Shown here: one piece after another, positions 8,454 to 15,450 of the stretch
Numbering within the stretch: position 1 is the stretch's first letter
How the letters are laid out: each line of letters begins with the position of its first letter
Source of the DNA: Acidimicrobiaceae bacterium
GTDB lineage: Bacteria > Actinomycetota > Acidimicrobiia > Acidimicrobiales > Aldehydirespiratoraceae
Assembly: GCA_009835735.1 (NCBI GenBank)
Contig: VXWX01000010.1
Span: 49,073 to 113,072 of the forward strand
Direction: 5' to 3'
DNA: 64,000 bases
The notes under the pieces: model-generated
Told to the model about the DNA's origin: nothing
Seen by the model: only the letters and a program-made list of their open reading frames with translations
Database searches by the model: none
Program-made: the position numbers and the translations under genes

Positions 8454-9304
8454 GCCACCGCTCCGGCCGGTGTGGGCCGCCGGAACTGAAGGACCAGCAC
8501 CGCCAGCGCCAGGGACGCGATCTGGGCCCACACCGCGTCGTAGAAGTGGATGACACCCGTCTGGACCGCGGCCACGGCCAGCGCGCCCACCGCCACGCCC
8601 CAGAGCCGGTTGTAGCCCCCGACGATCACCACCAGGAAGGCGCCCGGGAGATAGGCGAGACCGGCCTGCGGCTCGACGGCACCCAGCGGCGCCACCAGCG
8701 CTCCGGCTATCCCTGCTGTGGCGGCGCCCACACCGAACGCGCAGAGGTTGGTCATCCCGGTGCGGATGCCCGCCGATTCGGCCAGGTCGCGATCGGCGAC
8801 GATGGCCCGCACCACCAAGCCGAAACGGGACCGGGTGAACGCCAACAGGGTGGCCGCCACAATCACGGCTGCGATCGCGATGAGCAGGTAGCGGTATGTC
8901 GGGAACAGGACGCCGAAGGCCCTTGTTGCGCCCGGTACCGGGTTGGGGACGCTCTGGAAGTCCTTGCTGAACACCAGCTCGGCGATCTGGCGGAGGCACA
9001 CCGACAGCCCGAACGTGGCCAGGATCGTCAGCTCGGGCTGGCGATGAATACGCCGGATCAGGCCCACCTCGATAACCACGCCCAACACGAACAGCACGAC
9101 CGCGGCCAGCGGCACGCTCAGCCAGTGGTTGAGCCCGACGGTGTGCACTACGTAGGCGACGTAGGCGCCGAGCATCACGAACTCGCCGTGGGCGAGGTTG
9201 ATCACGCCCATGAGGCCGAAGACGATTCCGAGTCCGAGCGCGACGATGGCGAGGATCGCGAAGAGGCTGACGCCATTCAGCAGTTCGAGTGTCAGCGCGT
9301 CCAA
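8450..9304 (-). CDS. livH: branched-chain-type ABC permease (LivH-like)
   Basis: A 284-residue membrane permease, the first of the HAAT pair. The conserved GLMGVINLAHGEFVMLGAY motif is near residue 30, followed by seven or so hydrophobic helices and a central loop around residues 95-130. The stop overlaps the GTG of the LivM-LivG fusion by 4 bases. It is separated from the substrate-binding protein gene by a gap holding a strong hairpin, a common way to lower permease expression relative to binding protein. Confidence 0.92.
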   Translation of the reverse strand: MDALTLELLNGVSLFAILAIVALGLGIVFGLMGVINLAHGEFVMLGAYVAYVVHTVGLNHWLSVPLAAVVLFVLGVVIEVGLIRRIHRQPELTILATFGLSVCLRQIAELVFSKDFQSVPNPVPGATRAFGVLFPTYRYLLIAIAAVIVAATLLAFTRSRFGLVVRAIVADRDLAESAGIRTGMTNLCAFGVGAATAGIAGALVAPLGAVEPQAGLAYLPGAFLVVIVGGYNRLWGVAVGALAVAAVQTGVIHFYDAVWAQIASLALAVLVLQFRRPTPAGAVA

Positions 9305-9340
9305 GTGCTCTCGTTCCGGTTTGTGGGGCGCTCAGGGTCT

Positions 9341-9384
9341 GAGTCGGTGCGGGCGCTGGAAGAAGACTGCGCCCGCACCGACTC
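9341..9384 (-). terminator. strong inverted repeat between livK and livH
   Basis: A perfect 16-base-pair stem: GAGTCGGTGCGGGCGC at 9341-9356 pairs with its reverse complement at 9369-9384, with a 12-base loop. There is no U-run after it on the minus strand. It lies 32 bases downstream of the binding-protein stop, so it is probably a partial terminator or a 3'-end stabiliser giving more binding protein than permease. Confidence 0.65.
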
Positions 9385-9416
9385 TCAACCGGCTGCGACG
9401 AAGGCCCTACTTGGGG

Positions 9417-10808
9417 CTAGGCCGGGTCGCAGGTCTCGTCGGGCTCCACCGAGGCGAACGACTGCACGATCAGCTGCGAGCCGTCGGCCTGTATCTCAGC
9501 CACGTAGATGGGCTGGGCCAGATGACGGCTGCCGGTGATCGATATGTCTCCGGTCGGTGTGGTCATCGACAGACCCTCCATGGCGGCCGCCACCGCTGCG
9601 GTGTCGGTGGTTCCCGCTGCATTGGCTGCGGCCGCATACAGCAGCGCGGCGTCGTAGATGTGGGAGCTGAACGTCATGTGGGGAGGCGCGTCCGCTCCGA
9701 AGCGCTCGAAGTAGCGGCCCACGAACGCGTTGTTTAGGGCGCTGTCGACCTCCTTGAAGTAGCCGAGGGTGACCCGCATGCCTGCGGTGACCGCCGGTCC
9801 CATCGCTCCCAGGACGTTCTCCTCATAGATATTCGCCAGTCTCGGGATGGCGTCCTGGCCGATGCCGAAGTCCACTGCCTGGGTCTCGAAGGCGATGGCG
9901 TCGCCGCCTACAAGCGCTGGGAAGATCAGGTCAGCGCCAGATCCTGCGATGATCTGGGCAACCGACGAGAAGTCTTGAGTGCCCAGCGGGACGTACTCCT
10001 CGCCGACCACCTCGCCGCCGGCCGCCTCGATGTACTGGCGAGCCCACTCGAAGCTGCGGCGGGGCCACACGTAGTCGTTGCCGAGCAGGAACCAGGTCTG
10101 GCCGCCGGTCTGCTCCATCATCCACGGGATCACGGGCGCAAGTTGCTGGCTGGGCACCTCGCCGGTGTTGAACATCACCGAAGAGCACTCGCCGCCCTCG
10201 TACAGGGCCGCGTAGATGTAGAGGACATTGGCGTCCTCCGCCAGCGGCTTGGCGGCCTGGCGCGTCGCGCTCGAGTGGGTGCCGAGGACCACGTCGACGT
10301 TGTCGGAGTCGATCAGCTGCTCCATGGCCTGCCGGCCGACGGCAGGATCGGTGGCGTCGTCGGCCAGGTACGTCTCCACGGGCCGGCCGTTGATGCCTCC
10401 GGCCGCGTTGATGTCCTCTTCGATGAATTCGGCGATGTTGGAAGTGGGCGGACCGAAGAGGCCGGCCGGACCGCTGTTCGAGAACAGGATCCCGATGCGC
10501 ACGGGCTCTCCCGAAGGCTCGGCCGGCTCCTGCGGCTCAGGCTCGTCGGGCGCCTCGGTGGTCTCAGGCTCGGGAGCCTCGGTCGTCTCCGGCTCGTCGG
10601 GTTCCGGCACCTCGGGAGCCTCGGTCGTCTCGGGCTCGGGTGCTTCCTCTGAGTCGGTGGATTCGGCGCCCGTGTCGGTCGCGGCCGGAGCATCCGGGGT
10701 CCCGTCGTCATCTTCTCCGCAGGCCGCGGCGACTAGAGCAAGGAGCGCGACGAGCGCGGCCACGAACCACAAGCGAGACCGCGAGCGGGAGTCCTGTATT
10801 GTTCTCAT
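9417..10808 (-). CDS. lipoprotein substrate-binding protein of HAAT/amide-type ABC importer
   Basis: A 463-residue extracellular binding protein. The N-terminus has a basic start, a hydrophobic core and a lipobox VAAAC near residue 30, so it is a lipid-anchored lipoprotein. Residues 32-96 are an acidic Glu/Pro/Thr linker with ETTEAPE repeated. From about 98 (VRIGILFSNSGPAG) it is a type-I periplasmic-binding fold of the Peripla_BP_5/6 group, closest in style to amide- and urea-binding proteins. Start: AGGAGG lies 8 bases before the ATG, with a good promoter upstream. Its binding domain is clearly paralogous to the C-terminal half of the cytoplasmic fusion at 10918-12357. Confidence 0.92.
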   Translation of the reverse strand: MRTIQDSRSRSRLWFVAALVALLALVAAACGEDDDGTPDAPAATDTGAESTDSEEAPEPETTEAPEVPEPDEPETTEAPEPETTEAPDEPEPQEPAEPSGEPVRIGILFSNSGPAGLFGPPTSNIAEFIEEDINAAGGINGRPVETYLADDATDPAVGRQAMEQLIDSDNVDVVLGTHSSATRQAAKPLAEDANVLYIYAALYEGGECSSVMFNTGEVPSQQLAPVIPWMMEQTGGQTWFLLGNDYVWPRRSFEWARQYIEAAGGEVVGEEYVPLGTQDFSSVAQIIAGSGADLIFPALVGGDAIAFETQAVDFGIGQDAIPRLANIYEENVLGAMGPAVTAGMRVTLGYFKEVDSALNNAFVGRYFERFGADAPPHMTFSSHIYDAALLYAAAANAAGTTDTAAVAAAMEGLSMTTPTGDISITGSRHLAQPIYVAEIQADGSQLIVQSFASVEPDETCDPA

Positions 10809-10839
10809 AACAAAGCCCTCCTATATGTGAGCAGTTATT

Positions 10840-10871
10840 GACATATTGTCGGATAGGAGGGGCGCGGTCAA
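10840..10871 (-). promoter_or_regulatory. promoter and operator-like palindrome for the importer operon
   Basis: On the minus strand TTGACC (10866-10871) and CAATAT (10843-10848) are separated by 17 bases, a good sigma-70-type promoter. The -10 box lies inside a palindrome, GACA-TAT-TGTC on the plus strand (10840-10850), an attractive repressor site. Related GACA/TGTC elements lie before the arsR gene and in the divergent promoter at 20.7 kb. Confidence 0.55.
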
Positions 10872-10917
10872 GTCTCGAAAGGTCACCCGCCGGCGACGGG
10901 CAACCGGTGCCGGCAAG

Positions 10918-12357
10918 TCAGGACGCTTGGGTGGCGGCCGGGAGTTCGTCCAGGACCCGCACGCCAGAACGGGTCGCTTCGCCCAGCAGCAGCGACTCGA
11001 GGGAGCCGCCCAGGGTGCAGCGCCGAGGACCGTTGAACCTGGATCTGCGCAGGCCGCTCAGCAGTGCGGTCGGCTCCACTCCCCCGCCGGCCCGGCACGA
11101 GCGGGCCCAGGTGTGGATCGCTTCGTACACGCCCTCCGCGGCTGCCGAGACCGGCGGTGAGCAGGACCCGAACCGGTCCGAGTAGCGCCGGAGGAACTCG
11201 CGGTTCTCCGAGGTGTCGAGCGCGACGAAGTAGCCCAGCGCGTTCCAGGTGCCCTCACCGGACTCGCCGAGATGCTCGACCACGGCGTCGTCCATGAGCG
11301 GGGCGAACGTTCGGATGCTGTCTCTGAGGCCGGATGCCGCGAAGTCGCGCTGGAAGCCGACATGGTCCTGGCCGACGAAGCTCGACACCACGTGGTCGAC
11401 ACCGCTCCGCTGGATGGCTGCCAGCAGCGGTTCGAAATTCTGCGATCCCAACGGCAGGTAGCCCTCACCGGCGACATGGCCGTCCATGCGTTCGATGACG
11501 GCCCTCGCTGTCGCGCCGACCGCTCGGGGCCACGAGTAGTCGTTGCCGGCCAGGAACCAGCGGGACCCGCCCGTCTGTGCCGCCATGAGCGGCAGGGCCC
11601 GGTGGAGCTGATCCATCGGCGTCTCGCCGAAGCGGACGAGCAGTGGATGTTCTGCGGTCGGCTCACTGGTCGGCGTGTAGAGATACGGGATGCCCTTCGC
11701 TACCGCCATGGGAGCGGTGACCGCGTAAGTGGCCGAGGAGTGCATCCCGATCACGGCGGCCAGACCCGGTGTGCGGCACAGGCGGCGCATGGCGATCGCG
11801 CCTACGCCTGGGTCGGTGGCGTCATCGCCTACGACCAGTCTGACGGCTCGGCCCATCACACCACCGTCGGCGTTGATCTCCTCGACAGCGAGCTGTGCGC
11901 AGTTCGCAGTCGAGCGGCCCAGGATCCCCGCAGGACCTGACAGGGAGATCAGGAGCCCAAGAGGCACCTCCCACCATCCCGTCTCGTAGCCGCCGAGCAG
12001 CCCCAACTCAGCGCCGAGGCGAGCCACTTCGACGTCATCGATCGTCACACGTACCCGCAGCCGTGTGCCCCCGCTGTCCAACGGGTCGAAGCGGCAAACG
12101 ACACGGCCCGCCCACGGTGTCTCGTGCATCAGGTCGATACGACGGTTCGGCTGGCACGAGAGCACCCGGGCCGTCCCCGGCGACCGGGCCAGGCCGCCGA
12201 GGGGAAGCGCCAGGCGGACCAGTGAACCGGGCCTCAGCAGGGGTGCCTCAGACCCGAACAGCCACCCGACGGCCGCGTCGCCCTGGCCGAAGAGCGCGAA
12301 CAGTTCGCTGGGGCAGGCCTCCAGCCGGAGTTCGTTGTTGAGGATGAGCTCACCCAT
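10918..12357 (-). CDS. SRPBCC domain fused to a cytoplasmic substrate-binding domain (putative ligand sensor)
   Basis: A 479-residue protein with two parts. Residues 1-130 look like an SRPBCC/START-like domain (opening ELILNNELRLEACPSELFALF, later GTRLRVRV). From about 133 (GLLISLSGPAGILG) it is a complete periplasmic-binding fold, paralogous to the lipoprotein encoded next door: both share GNDYxWPR and a YxPLGxQxF motif. There is no signal peptide or lipobox, so the protein should stay in the cytoplasm. It follows an ArsR regulator by only 10 bases. By analogy with AmiC, a cytoplasmic binding-protein homologue that senses amides for AmiR, I infer an intracellular ligand sensor controlling the operon. 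The domain assignment is firm for the C-terminus and moderate for the N-terminus. Confidence 0.75.
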   Translation of the reverse strand: MGELILNNELRLEACPSELFALFGQGDAAVGWLFGSEAPLLRPGSLVRLALPLGGLARSPGTARVLSCQPNRRIDLMHETPWAGRVVCRFDPLDSGGTRLRVRVTIDDVEVARLGAELGLLGGYETGWWEVPLGLLISLSGPAGILGRSTANCAQLAVEEINADGGVMGRAVRLVVGDDATDPGVGAIAMRRLCRTPGLAAVIGMHSSATYAVTAPMAVAKGIPYLYTPTSEPTAEHPLLVRFGETPMDQLHRALPLMAAQTGGSRWFLAGNDYSWPRAVGATARAVIERMDGHVAGEGYLPLGSQNFEPLLAAIQRSGVDHVVSSFVGQDHVGFQRDFAASGLRDSIRTFAPLMDDAVVEHLGESGEGTWNALGYFVALDTSENREFLRRYSDRFGSCSPPVSAAAEGVYEAIHTWARSCRAGGGVEPTALLSGLRRSRFNGPRRCTLGGSLESLLLGEATRSGVRVLDELPAATQAS

Positions 12358-12367
12358 GAGACCGCGT

Positions 12368-12733
12368 CTAGGCGCTGCGCTCTTCGACTCGGCCAGCAGG
12401 GGTGTCCTCCGAGGTGGCCGCGCCCTGCACGGCCGACGCGAGCTGCTCCAAGGAGTTCTGGTACACGGAGGTGAGGAAGGCCACCACCGCGTCTGCCGGG
12501 GTAGGGGTGACCGAGTAGTGCCGGAACCGGCCGTCGCGGCGCTCTGCCACCAGCCCGGCGAGGCGGAGAATACGCAGGTGCGACGACACGGCGGTACGTC
12601 CCAACGAGTCGAAATGCGCGGCGATCTCGCCCGCGGTCAACTCCTCATGCTCGCCGATCAGGCTGAGGATGGCCCGTCGGGTGGGGTCGGCGAGAGCCGA
12701 GAAGATGGCGTCACTGTCGGAGGGGGCCATCAC
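12368..12733 (-). CDS. ArsR-family winged-helix transcriptional regulator
   Basis: A 121-residue ArsR/SmtB-type repressor. The opening DAIFSALADPTRRAILSLI and the HTH region SSHLRILRLAGLVAERRDGR, followed by a wing ending in HYSVT, are typical. There are no Cys-based metal sites (no ELCVCDL motif), placing it with the ArsR proteins commonly paired with SRPBCC/AHSA1 proteins. It is the first gene of the pair with the SRPBCC-binding-protein fusion. The IS1595-type element begins 107 bases upstream of its start and separates it from the acyl-CoA ligase genes. It probably represses itself and the importer/catabolic operon. Confidence 0.9.
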   Translation of the reverse strand: MMAPSDSDAIFSALADPTRRAILSLIGEHEELTAGEIAAHFDSLGRTAVSSHLRILRLAGLVAERRDGRFRHYSVTPTPADAVVAFLTSVYQNSLEQLASAVQGAATSEDTPAGRVEERSA

Positions 12734-12786
12734 GCCTCCTGTGTCTGCTTGTCAATACTTGCGCACACATACTGTCACACTGTCGA
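12734..12786 (-). promoter_or_regulatory. arsR upstream region with GACA/TGTG element
   Basis: This 53-base stretch holds an imperfect palindrome, CACATACTGTC at 12766-12776 (GACA-GTA-TGTG on the minus strand), similar to the palindrome in the importer promoter. ATACT is repeated on the plus strand around 12756 and 12769. A clear -35/-10 pair is not seen. A GGAGG ribosome-binding site lies 4 bases before the ATG. Confidence 0.35.
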
Positions 12787-12840
12787 TCAGCCCGTCCTGT
12801 GATCCGGCGAACGCCTCAGGCTGAGTTCGTGCTTTTTTAC
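12787..12840 (-). pseudogene. displaced 3' end of the acyl-CoA ligase gene
   Basis: Reading the minus strand from the target duplication gives V-K-K followed by HELSLRRSPDHRTG and a TGA at 12787-12789. This continues exactly the frame of the acyl-CoA ligase that is cut at 15494 (…GKVKK). It is therefore the original C-terminus, now stranded on the far side of the insertion element. Confidence 0.85.
12833..12840. repeat. left copy of 8-bp target-site duplication
   Basis: TTTTTTAC immediately outside the left inverted repeat; the same eight bases lie at 15494-15501 just outside the right one. Eight bases is the duplication length known for the IS1595 family. Confidence 0.9.
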
Positions 12841-12864
12841 GGGAATTATATACGAAGGTTGCGA
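12841..12864 (+). repeat. left terminal inverted repeat of the IS1595-type element
   Basis: Begins GGGAATTATATACG and ends GGTTGCGA; matches the reverse complement of 15470-15493 at 23 of 24 positions (A versus G at position 4). Confidence 0.93.
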
Positions 12865-12894
12865 AATGGCGTACCCCGGTGGTAGAGTGAAGCC

Positions 12895-13902
12895 ATGAAC
12901 ACCGAGGTAGAGACACATAAAGCACCCGGCCGGAGCCACCGGCAGGGTATCGATCTGATCGAGTTGATGGACCGCTTCGACAGCGACGACGCGGCCCGTG
13001 TCTGGTTCGAGTCGATCATCTGGCCCGACGGCCGCATCTGCGGTCACTGCGACTCGACGAACACCATCGAGGCGGTGCATCGGTCGATGCCCTACCGGTG
13101 CCGCGACTGCTCGGGCTACTTCTCGGTCAAGACCGGCACCGCTATTGAGTCGTCCAAGATCGGGCTGCGCAAGTGGGCCATCGCCATCTACCTCGAACTG
13201 ACCAGCCTCAAAGGCGTCAGCTCCATGAAGCTGCACCGAGACCTAGGAGTGACTCAGAAGACGGCGTGGTACATGCTGCACCGCATCCGCGAGAGCTTCG
13301 CAGTCCTCGCCGACGTCGTGGCGATGCAAGGCCCGATAGAGGTGGACACCACCTACATCGGCGGCCTGGAGAAGAACAAGCACGCCAACAAGAAGCTCCG
13401 CGCCGGTCGCGGACCCGTCGGCAAGGCCGCAGTGATCGGTGCAGCCGACCGAGCCACCGGCAAGGTCACCGCCGCGGTCGTCGACGCCGAGACAGCCGCC
13501 ACCGCGGACGCGTTCCTAGCGGACCACGCAGCCGAAGGCGCGGCCGTCTACACCGACGAAGCCAGCGCCTACCAGCATCTGCCGAACCACGAAGCGGTCA
13601 GCCACTCAGCGGGCGAGTACGTCAAGTACCTCGACGGGGTGAACATCGACACCAACGCCGTCGAGTCGCTGTGGTCCACGATCAAGCGAGCCCACAAAGG
13701 CGTCTACCACCACCTGTCAGCCAAGCACCTGCAGCGCTACATCGACAGCTTCGCAGCGAAGCGCAACATCCGCGACGCCGACACGGCGGACCAGATGGCC
13801 GCTGTAGTGGCGTCGATGTTCGGCCGACACATCACCTACCGGGAACTGGTCGGGGCGCCTCAGCCGCTCGGCCAGACGCAACTAGCGCTCGAACCCTGGT
13901 AG
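12895..13902 (+). CDS. IS1595-family (ISXO2-like) transposase
   Basis: A 335-residue transposase. The N-terminal zinc ribbon is CGHC (near 47) and CRDC (near 67). The catalytic core shows the three acidic positions in EVDTTYIGG (near 150), VYTDEASAY (near 220) and TNAVESLWSTIKR (near 253), so the DDE triad appears intact. The length is typical of ISXO2-like enzymes. It starts 30 bases inside the left inverted repeat and is the only transposase in the element. No frameshift or stop interrupts it, so it is probably functional. Confidence 0.95.
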   Translation: MNTEVETHKAPGRSHRQGIDLIELMDRFDSDDAARVWFESIIWPDGRICGHCDSTNTIEAVHRSMPYRCRDCSGYFSVKTGTAIESSKIGLRKWAIAIYLELTSLKGVSSMKLHRDLGVTQKTAWYMLHRIRESFAVLADVVAMQGPIEVDTTYIGGLEKNKHANKKLRAGRGPVGKAAVIGAADRATGKVTAAVVDAETAATADAFLADHAAEGAAVYTDEASAYQHLPNHEAVSHSAGEYVKYLDGVNIDTNAVESLWSTIKRAHKGVYHHLSAKHLQRYIDSFAAKRNIRDADTADQMAAVVASMFGRHITYRELVGAPQPLGQTQLALEPW

Positions 13903-13924
13903 ACCTCAGCCGCCGAGGGGTCGC

Positions 13925-14176
13925 TCAAATGCCCAAATGGTCCTCGATCTTGTCGAGACGCCGGTTGTTTAGTATCTGCCGCTGAACAATCGACGACTGC
14001 GCGAACTCGATGCTGTCCAAGCGCGTCTCAACACCCGATACGCGCTCTGAGACCTGCCCAAGCTCTTGCTCGATGCGGTCTAGTTGCTCACGGATCTGGC
14101 GCTGCCCGTCCGCAACGCTGGCAAGCAACTGATAAACCTGATCGATTGTGTGTTCTTCCACAGCCTTTTGCACCAC
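13925..14176 (-). CDS. small coiled-coil protein carried by the insertion element
   Basis: An 83-residue frame on the minus strand, convergent with the transposase and ending 22 bases from it. It is rich in Glu, Gln, Arg and Asp with heptad-like spacing (QLLASVADGQRQIREQLDRI, then EQELGQVSERVSGVETRLDSI), predicting one long coiled coil. The start is a GTG with a weak AGTAGGG upstream. No family is recognised. Small coiled-coil proteins of this kind occur in phage and mobile DNA, but no role can be assigned. Confidence 0.5.
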   Translation of the reverse strand: MVQKAVEEHTIDQVYQLLASVADGQRQIREQLDRIEQELGQVSERVSGVETRLDSIEFAQSSIVQRQILNNRRLDKIEDHLGI

Positions 14177-14313
14177 CCTACTTTGCTGGCTGGTTCGACT
14201 GTAGCGCTCGCCGCGCGGGGCGCGGCCACACCGGGCTTGTCGGCGCGCCTCCGTGGTGTCTTATGGTGCTGGTTGCCGTGCAGCATCGCAGGCTCAGCCG
14301 GAGCCCGCTTCAA

Positions 14314-14415
14314 GACCTAGCCGCCCGAGAACGGGGCTTGTCGTCATGGTTCCCTTCGGGGCTAGGTCACAAGGTGTTGCACGGCAAACGACACCCCGAC
14401 TCTCCGAAGGGAACC
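14314..14415 (+). promoter_or_regulatory. structured leader with alternative pairings before the SLH gene
   Basis: Two perfect inverted repeats interlock. GACCTAGCC (14314-14322) can pair with GGCTAGGTC (14360-14368). GGTTCCCTTCGG (14348-14359) can pair with CCGAAGGGAACC (14404-14415), and this right arm contains the ribosome-binding GAAGGGA of the next gene. The left arm of the second stem is in the loop of the first, so they form either a pseudoknot or competing folds. This looks like cis control of translation start, possibly riboswitch-like, but no known class is recognised. Confidence 0.5.
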
Positions 14416-14418
14416 ACC

Positions 14419-15234
14419 ATGCGCCGACTCATCTCAGTCGCCCTAATCGTTGTCGCCGTGCTCGTTGTAGGCGGCACCGTGGCCGCCCAGAGCGTGCAGC
14501 GCTTCTCGGACGTGCCCGCGAACCATCCAGCAGCCGAAGCCATCGAGTGGGCTGCGGTGTCGGGGGTGACCGTCGGTTACGGCGATGGCACGTTCCGGCC
14601 CGAGGTGCCGCTGTCGAAACAGCATGCGGTGATCTTCATGGAACGCTTCTACGACGACATCCTCGGAGCCGAATCCTCACCCGATTTCACTCGCGGCGAC
14701 ATGATGATGGTGCTGCACAACATGTCCGGCCCGACCAACATCGAGCCCGACGACGCTCTCGGCGACGCGTTCGATCTGGTGACGTTGCCGCCGACCACCT
14801 CCATCTACGGCGTCAATCTGCAATATGACGGCGGGGTGCGGCTCATTCTGTCCGCCACCCAGTTGCTTGGCCCTGAGAACCGCAGGCCGTCGGGTGGGTG
14901 GCTGCGGCTCATCTGCTCAACCACGACGGGGTGGGCATGGTTGGCGACGTTCGACATCGGAGGTGCGGACGCTGTTCTGCCGCAACTCTATGAGGGCCTC
15001 AACATCCGTGTGGACGGCGGTGCGTGGCGGGGGTTGCGCACCACCCAGAGCCAAGCACCAGGCCGGCCCCCGGCCCATGACAGTTGGGAGGTCACCGACG
15101 CCGATGCGCTGATGTCGGTGATCGTCGCCGGAGCGACGCTCGAGGTGCAGGTGCTCAACAACAAGGGTGCCGTCTTTGATGTCTCGGAGTTGCGGCTGTT
15201 CCGCGACTTCGTGCCCGACCGGTGCCGATGGTGA
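14419..15234 (+). CDS. secreted SLH-domain protein, passenger of the insertion element
   Basis: A 271-residue protein starting MRRLISVALIVVAVLVV, a clear signal peptide ending near AAQS. Residues 28-80 form an S-layer-homology-like repeat (FSDVPANHPAAEAIEWAAV, then VGYGDGTFRPEVPLSKQHAV), followed by a second weaker repeat around TRGDMMMVLHNM. The remaining 150 residues are not recognised; they contain GGWLRLICSTTTGWAW and look beta-rich. The start ATG is 3 bases after a GGGAACC-containing site locked in the leader hairpin. The gene would give a wall-bound or secreted protein and is not needed for transposition. Confidence 0.75.
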   Translation: MRRLISVALIVVAVLVVGGTVAAQSVQRFSDVPANHPAAEAIEWAAVSGVTVGYGDGTFRPEVPLSKQHAVIFMERFYDDILGAESSPDFTRGDMMMVLHNMSGPTNIEPDDALGDAFDLVTLPPTTSIYGVNLQYDGGVRLILSATQLLGPENRRPSGGWLRLICSTTTGWAWLATFDIGGADAVLPQLYEGLNIRVDGGAWRGLRTTQSQAPGRPPAHDSWEVTDADALMSVIVAGATLEVQVLNNKGAVFDVSELRLFRDFVPDRCRW

Positions 15235-15244
15235 CTTCCCACAG

Positions 15245-15278
15245 GTACGGGCTGCTATGCTTCCGTACAGATGTACGG
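15245..15278 (+). promoter_or_regulatory. promoter with three GTACGG half-sites
   Basis: GTACGG (15245-15250), CCGTAC (15263-15268) and GTACGG (15273-15278) alternate in orientation. The first two flank an extended -10 box, TGC-TATGCT (15253-15261), and the last two make the palindrome CCGTACAGATGTACGG. This is the layout of a repressor operator over a promoter. It precedes the 44-residue ORF; no regulator gene of TetR or similar type is present inside the element. Confidence 0.5.
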
Positions 15279-15297
15279 CGCGAGAAGGGAGACTTCG

Positions 15298-15432
15298 ATG
15301 AGCACCAAGAAGCGTGAGCACAAGCGACGGTCAATGCCGTCGCCGGTACTCCAACAGGATGCCGAAGCGACACCAGAACAGGTAGCTGCGGCGTTGCTTC
15401 GTCGCACCGCGAAGCCTCAGGCGTCGGGCTAG
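15298..15432 (+). CDS. 44-residue basic protein of the insertion element
   Basis: A short frame beginning MSTKKREHKRRSM and containing TPEQVAAALLRRT, with GAAGGGAGA 5 bases before its ATG and a promoter/operator arrangement upstream. It ends 37 bases before the right inverted repeat. The basic N-terminus and the short predicted helix resemble small actinobacterial proteins with a TPEQxAxALLR motif, but no function is known to me. Confidence 0.5.
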   Translation: MSTKKREHKRRSMPSPVLQQDAEATPEQVAAALLRRTAKPQASG

Positions 15433-15450
15433 AGCGGTCACACGACCAGG

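Noticed and set aside
12787..13236. A 149-codon minus-strand frame spanning the left end of the insertion element
   Set aside because: Only its last 18 codons are genuine (the stranded acyl-CoA ligase tail); the rest is antisense to the transposase.
14211..14225. CCGCGC-GGG-GCGCGG hairpin inside the insertion element
   Set aside because: Short loop, no U-run and no gene end next to it; likely chance in GC-rich DNA.
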